Assembly (NCBI RefSeq): GCF_002831565.1
Contig: NZ_CP025096.1
Coordinates: forward strand, 7,493,014-7,557,013
DNA length: 64,000 nt
Direction: 5' to 3'
From: Spirosoma pollinicola
Lineage (GTDB): Bacteria > Bacteroidota > Bacteroidia > Cytophagales > Spirosomataceae
Shown: positions 63,201 to 64,000 of the stretch, one piece after another
Numbering within the stretch: position 1 is the first letter of the stretch
Layout: each line of letters starts with the position of its first letter
Translations under genes and position numbers: made by a program
The notes under the pieces: model-generated
The model's input: only the letters and a program-made list of their open reading frames with translations
Databases searched by the model: none
What the model was told of the DNA's origin: nothing

Positions 63201-63359
63201 CCTAATGCGCTGTGGGACTGGTTAATGCACCATAATCACATGAGTTTAACCCGAATATTTACGGGTCAAAACCGACAGCATGAAATGGTGACCTACCATT
63301 TCTTAGCTCGGTATTATGCCGCAACGTTAGCGAAACAAAAATTGGTTTTTGCGAAGTAA
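60243..63359 (+). CDS. LanB-type lantibiotic dehydratase (full length)
   Basis: 1038 aa from the ATG at 60243 (the TTG at 60234 lies in the same frame but too close to the hairpin). Residues 1-660 form the Lant_dehydr_N glutamylation domain (RLFSRSTPFGLFAG near 90-105 is typical). Residues about 755-1035 form the SpaB_C / thiopeptide-type elimination domain (WFYVKVYC, then SQLFFIRYTDPGYHLRIRLL). Full length implies tRNA-Glu-dependent dehydration of Ser/Thr in the peptides encoded upstream. No LanC cyclase is visible in the window; it may lie beyond the edge. Confidence 0.93.
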   Translation: MDPVFTHFDFFCLRVAQKPITYLREKIDEFLATSPTPDSYVLLEPILQLSWFKEALYLASPSLYTSWFSALESGKQPGQAVAQALWRYVFRLFSRSTPFGLFAGTAVGTLTTESVISFGPTPWQPYSRPDASVLIGIVHALDVQPQLRPYLTYRLNNSVYKAVDSFRYAEAVYDGDDTRIILSSVESSPQLEGLLTKLSPTRFDTYDQLLKLAQGVELSSDIIDALIEAQVLTSNLQLAVTGRNLHESLLEQLMPIEHLEQVDQWTGKLQAALQRLTPALTLQNLFSAQHMLAKLAIQTNPGAKAPKSLIQTDLYFKPAILSLDKSLVQSIAHQFNEVLPLIQSTINPPFQQFQSQFKERYGHQSVALLEVLDPEIGIGYNSDELAKYPLLTELAHVNKKSTLVSTLPADLDEFRKSLYKRYLFGENHELRLTKTDIDWLRERKAPLPLPPCWFVHGEMFRSKEKTIKAAGADPSSNWSFLVNPSIGNSPSSLLGRFCLGDPELSDQVHRMCVWEQAQFPNDILAEFVHLPTKSTSTGNLIIRPVLRPYEIPYLNPSSVNGPHTLLLADLYVSVGVDDQVILTHKPTGKRVRPRHSTAHNSLRGDEVYQFMAHLQQAESNVHFWSWGHFEQMPFLPRLVYKNLIIAPAQWTLDRIASSKGQSATIDDLRTLYKLPRYVLLIEGDNKLLLDLEFVPAQTILLDALHKRIVLLYEWLGDQLEQWVSEGNNRYESEFIIPFRTANSPVNSSKLPQLTAIRRNYFPGQKWFYVKVYCQELASDEVLLKAILPFWEQVQRQGWSSQLFFIRYTDPGYHLRIRLLCDPAKTDAIFKLLPGCLSPFLDSGLIERYQIDTYQRELERYNPDLITYSEAIFAADSQLMLQFLQQTEQPDELERYTLAMSSIDQLYADFGLSMELRGFLSTKLQQAFWQEHGSVKEVKRKLNDTYRSWEASLIEGMRDLAPLFHTRSGSIHNQVTYVQTYFESRPDPNALWDWLMHHNHMSLTRIFTGQNRQHEMVTYHFLARYYAATLAKQKLVFAK

Positions 63360-63422
63360 TTTATTGCCATATTTAGTAGGCAATAAATTGGTAATCAATT
63401 CATTGCGGCCTGCATAAGTCAT

Positions 63423-63596
63423 CTAAAATAGGCTAAAGATCTGCTTATTCAGTCTAGAACCTTTGGCTTTTACCAGTATTTTGTACGTGACAGAATCAAT
63501 TTCACCCCCGCAAAACCCCGTTTTGAATCGAAATTCACCCCCCGGCCAACTTTTATCGTAGTTGGCCCACTTTATTTCTGCTATTTCTTTTTTCAT
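63423..63596 (-). CDS. Possible 57-aa small protein
   Basis: Reads MKKEIAEIKWANYDKSWPGG then EFRFKTGFCGGEIDSV and a basic tail. Two Gly pairs and one Cys could suggest a peptide, but it is antisense to the cluster and no homologue is known to me. Coding status uncertain. Confidence 0.3.
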   Translation of the reverse strand: MKKEIAEIKWANYDKSWPGGEFRFKTGFCGGEIDSVTYKILVKAKGSRLNKQIFSLF

Positions 63597-63637
63597 AGCA
63601 ACTTAGGGCTGTAAAACTTACTTTCGGTAACCTATAA

Positions 63638-64000
63638 ATGACCCGAGTCATGTCTCTTTATCCTTCCGTTATCCCTAAAAGTGAATCACAGCTTCATGAT
63701 CAATTTTTGACGTATCAGCGCCTGTCTTCTGTCATTGCTGATTCACAGCTGCAAATTCTGTTTGAATACGCGCAAGAACGTCTGAATGGGTTACGACTAA
63801 CAAATCGTTTGAGTTCGCTTCAGGCCATTCTGCTTCGAAGCGGCTTGCAGATTTTTCGTATTGAGATGGAACTGGCCAGCCAGGATGATTCTGGCGAGGC
63901 TCTTCCTGGCTATGACTTAATCAATTTAGAATGTTGCGATGATTTAGTTCTGGAAACAATAGCGACTGAAATCAGTAGCGCTAAACACATTGTGAATCAG
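63638..64000 (+). CDS. Partial gene at window edge, unrecognised
   Basis: At least 121 codons, open to the window end. A second ATG at 63650 is an equally good start. Helical, soluble (QLQILFEYAQERLNGLRLTN, then RLSSLQAILLRSGLQ), with a Cys pair (LECCDDL). It follows lanB on the same strand after 278 bp, so it is probably a further cluster gene. Not recognised as LanC from the visible part. Confidence 0.6.
   Translation, partial: MTRVMSLYPSVIPKSESQLHDQFLTYQRLSSVIADSQLQILFEYAQERLNGLRLTNRLSSLQAILLRSGLQIFRIEMELASQDDSGEALPGYDLINLECCDDLVLETIATEISSAKHIVNQ

Noticed and set aside
1..64000. tRNA or rRNA genes
   Set aside because: No cloverleaf-like or conserved rRNA segments were recognised on reading. 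A dedicated scan could not be run.

Overview
The window looks like part of a large plasmid from a Bacteroidota bacterium of the Cytophagales, most like Spirosoma and its relatives. Supporting signs are a type IX secretion C-terminal domain, TonB-receptor-type barrels with carboxypeptidase-regulatory plugs, LytS/LytTR two-component pairs, DUF3667 and DUF6624 proteins, PadR with a prefix-domain FtsX permease, and a TTTG / TAnnTTTG promoter. Plasmid status rests on a Rep_3-type initiator (40387-41514) preceded by ten iterons, a perfect DnaA box and an inverted iteron half-site pair over the rep promoter. No rRNA, tRNA or CRISPR array was seen.

Layout. 1-19.2 kb is accessory cargo: a surface/secreted protein, two CPBP proteases, two FtsX permease units and a histidine kinase / receptor / LytTR module. 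A dispersed ~60-bp hairpin-like repeat sits between these blocks (five sites) and was not found elsewhere. 20.1-37.2 kb is an island bounded by two inverted IS1-family sequences that share a 296-bp segment. Inside it are an orphan HsdM, whose partner hsdS is cut by the IS after about 22 codons, and a tight + strand operon at 24.3-36.7 kb. 37.9-48.9 kb is plasmid backbone: origin, rep, a run of small uncharacterised membrane proteins, a ClpP-like protein fused to a zinc ribbon, and a tyrosine recombinase. 49-53.3 kb holds membrane proteins and an acyltransferase. 53.4-64 kb is a RiPP-type cluster: serine hydrolase, receptor, kinase, LytTR regulator, two related precursor peptides, a terminator hairpin, a full-length LanB dehydratase and a gene running off the edge.

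The best candidate for an undescribed system is the 24.3-36.7 kb operon. It encodes a vWA-like lipoprotein, a small membrane protein, a tubulin/FtsZ-like GTPase, a 1176-aa protein with an actin/Hsp70 ATPase core, a single-span coiled-coil protein, a MotA/TolQ/ExbB-like channel with a long coiled tail, a second membrane vWA-like protein and a MotB/OmpA-like protein. The motor pair resembles ZorA/ZorB of Zorya, but no ZorC, ZorD or ZorE is present. Two cytoskeletal-type NTPases and two vWA-like envelope proteins take their place. The inferred model is an ion-driven envelope motor or sensor coupled to cytoplasmic filament-type NTPases, possibly in defence or envelope surveillance; no function is shown by the sequence itself.

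The RiPP cluster is the second highlight. The two precursors align with each other (L-x-K-[KR], S-R-x-T-x-x-K-G, then S-T-x-x-V-N-T), yet one has no cysteine and the other only one, N-terminal to the Ser/Thr residues. The LanB product is therefore probably not a typical multi-ring lanthipeptide.
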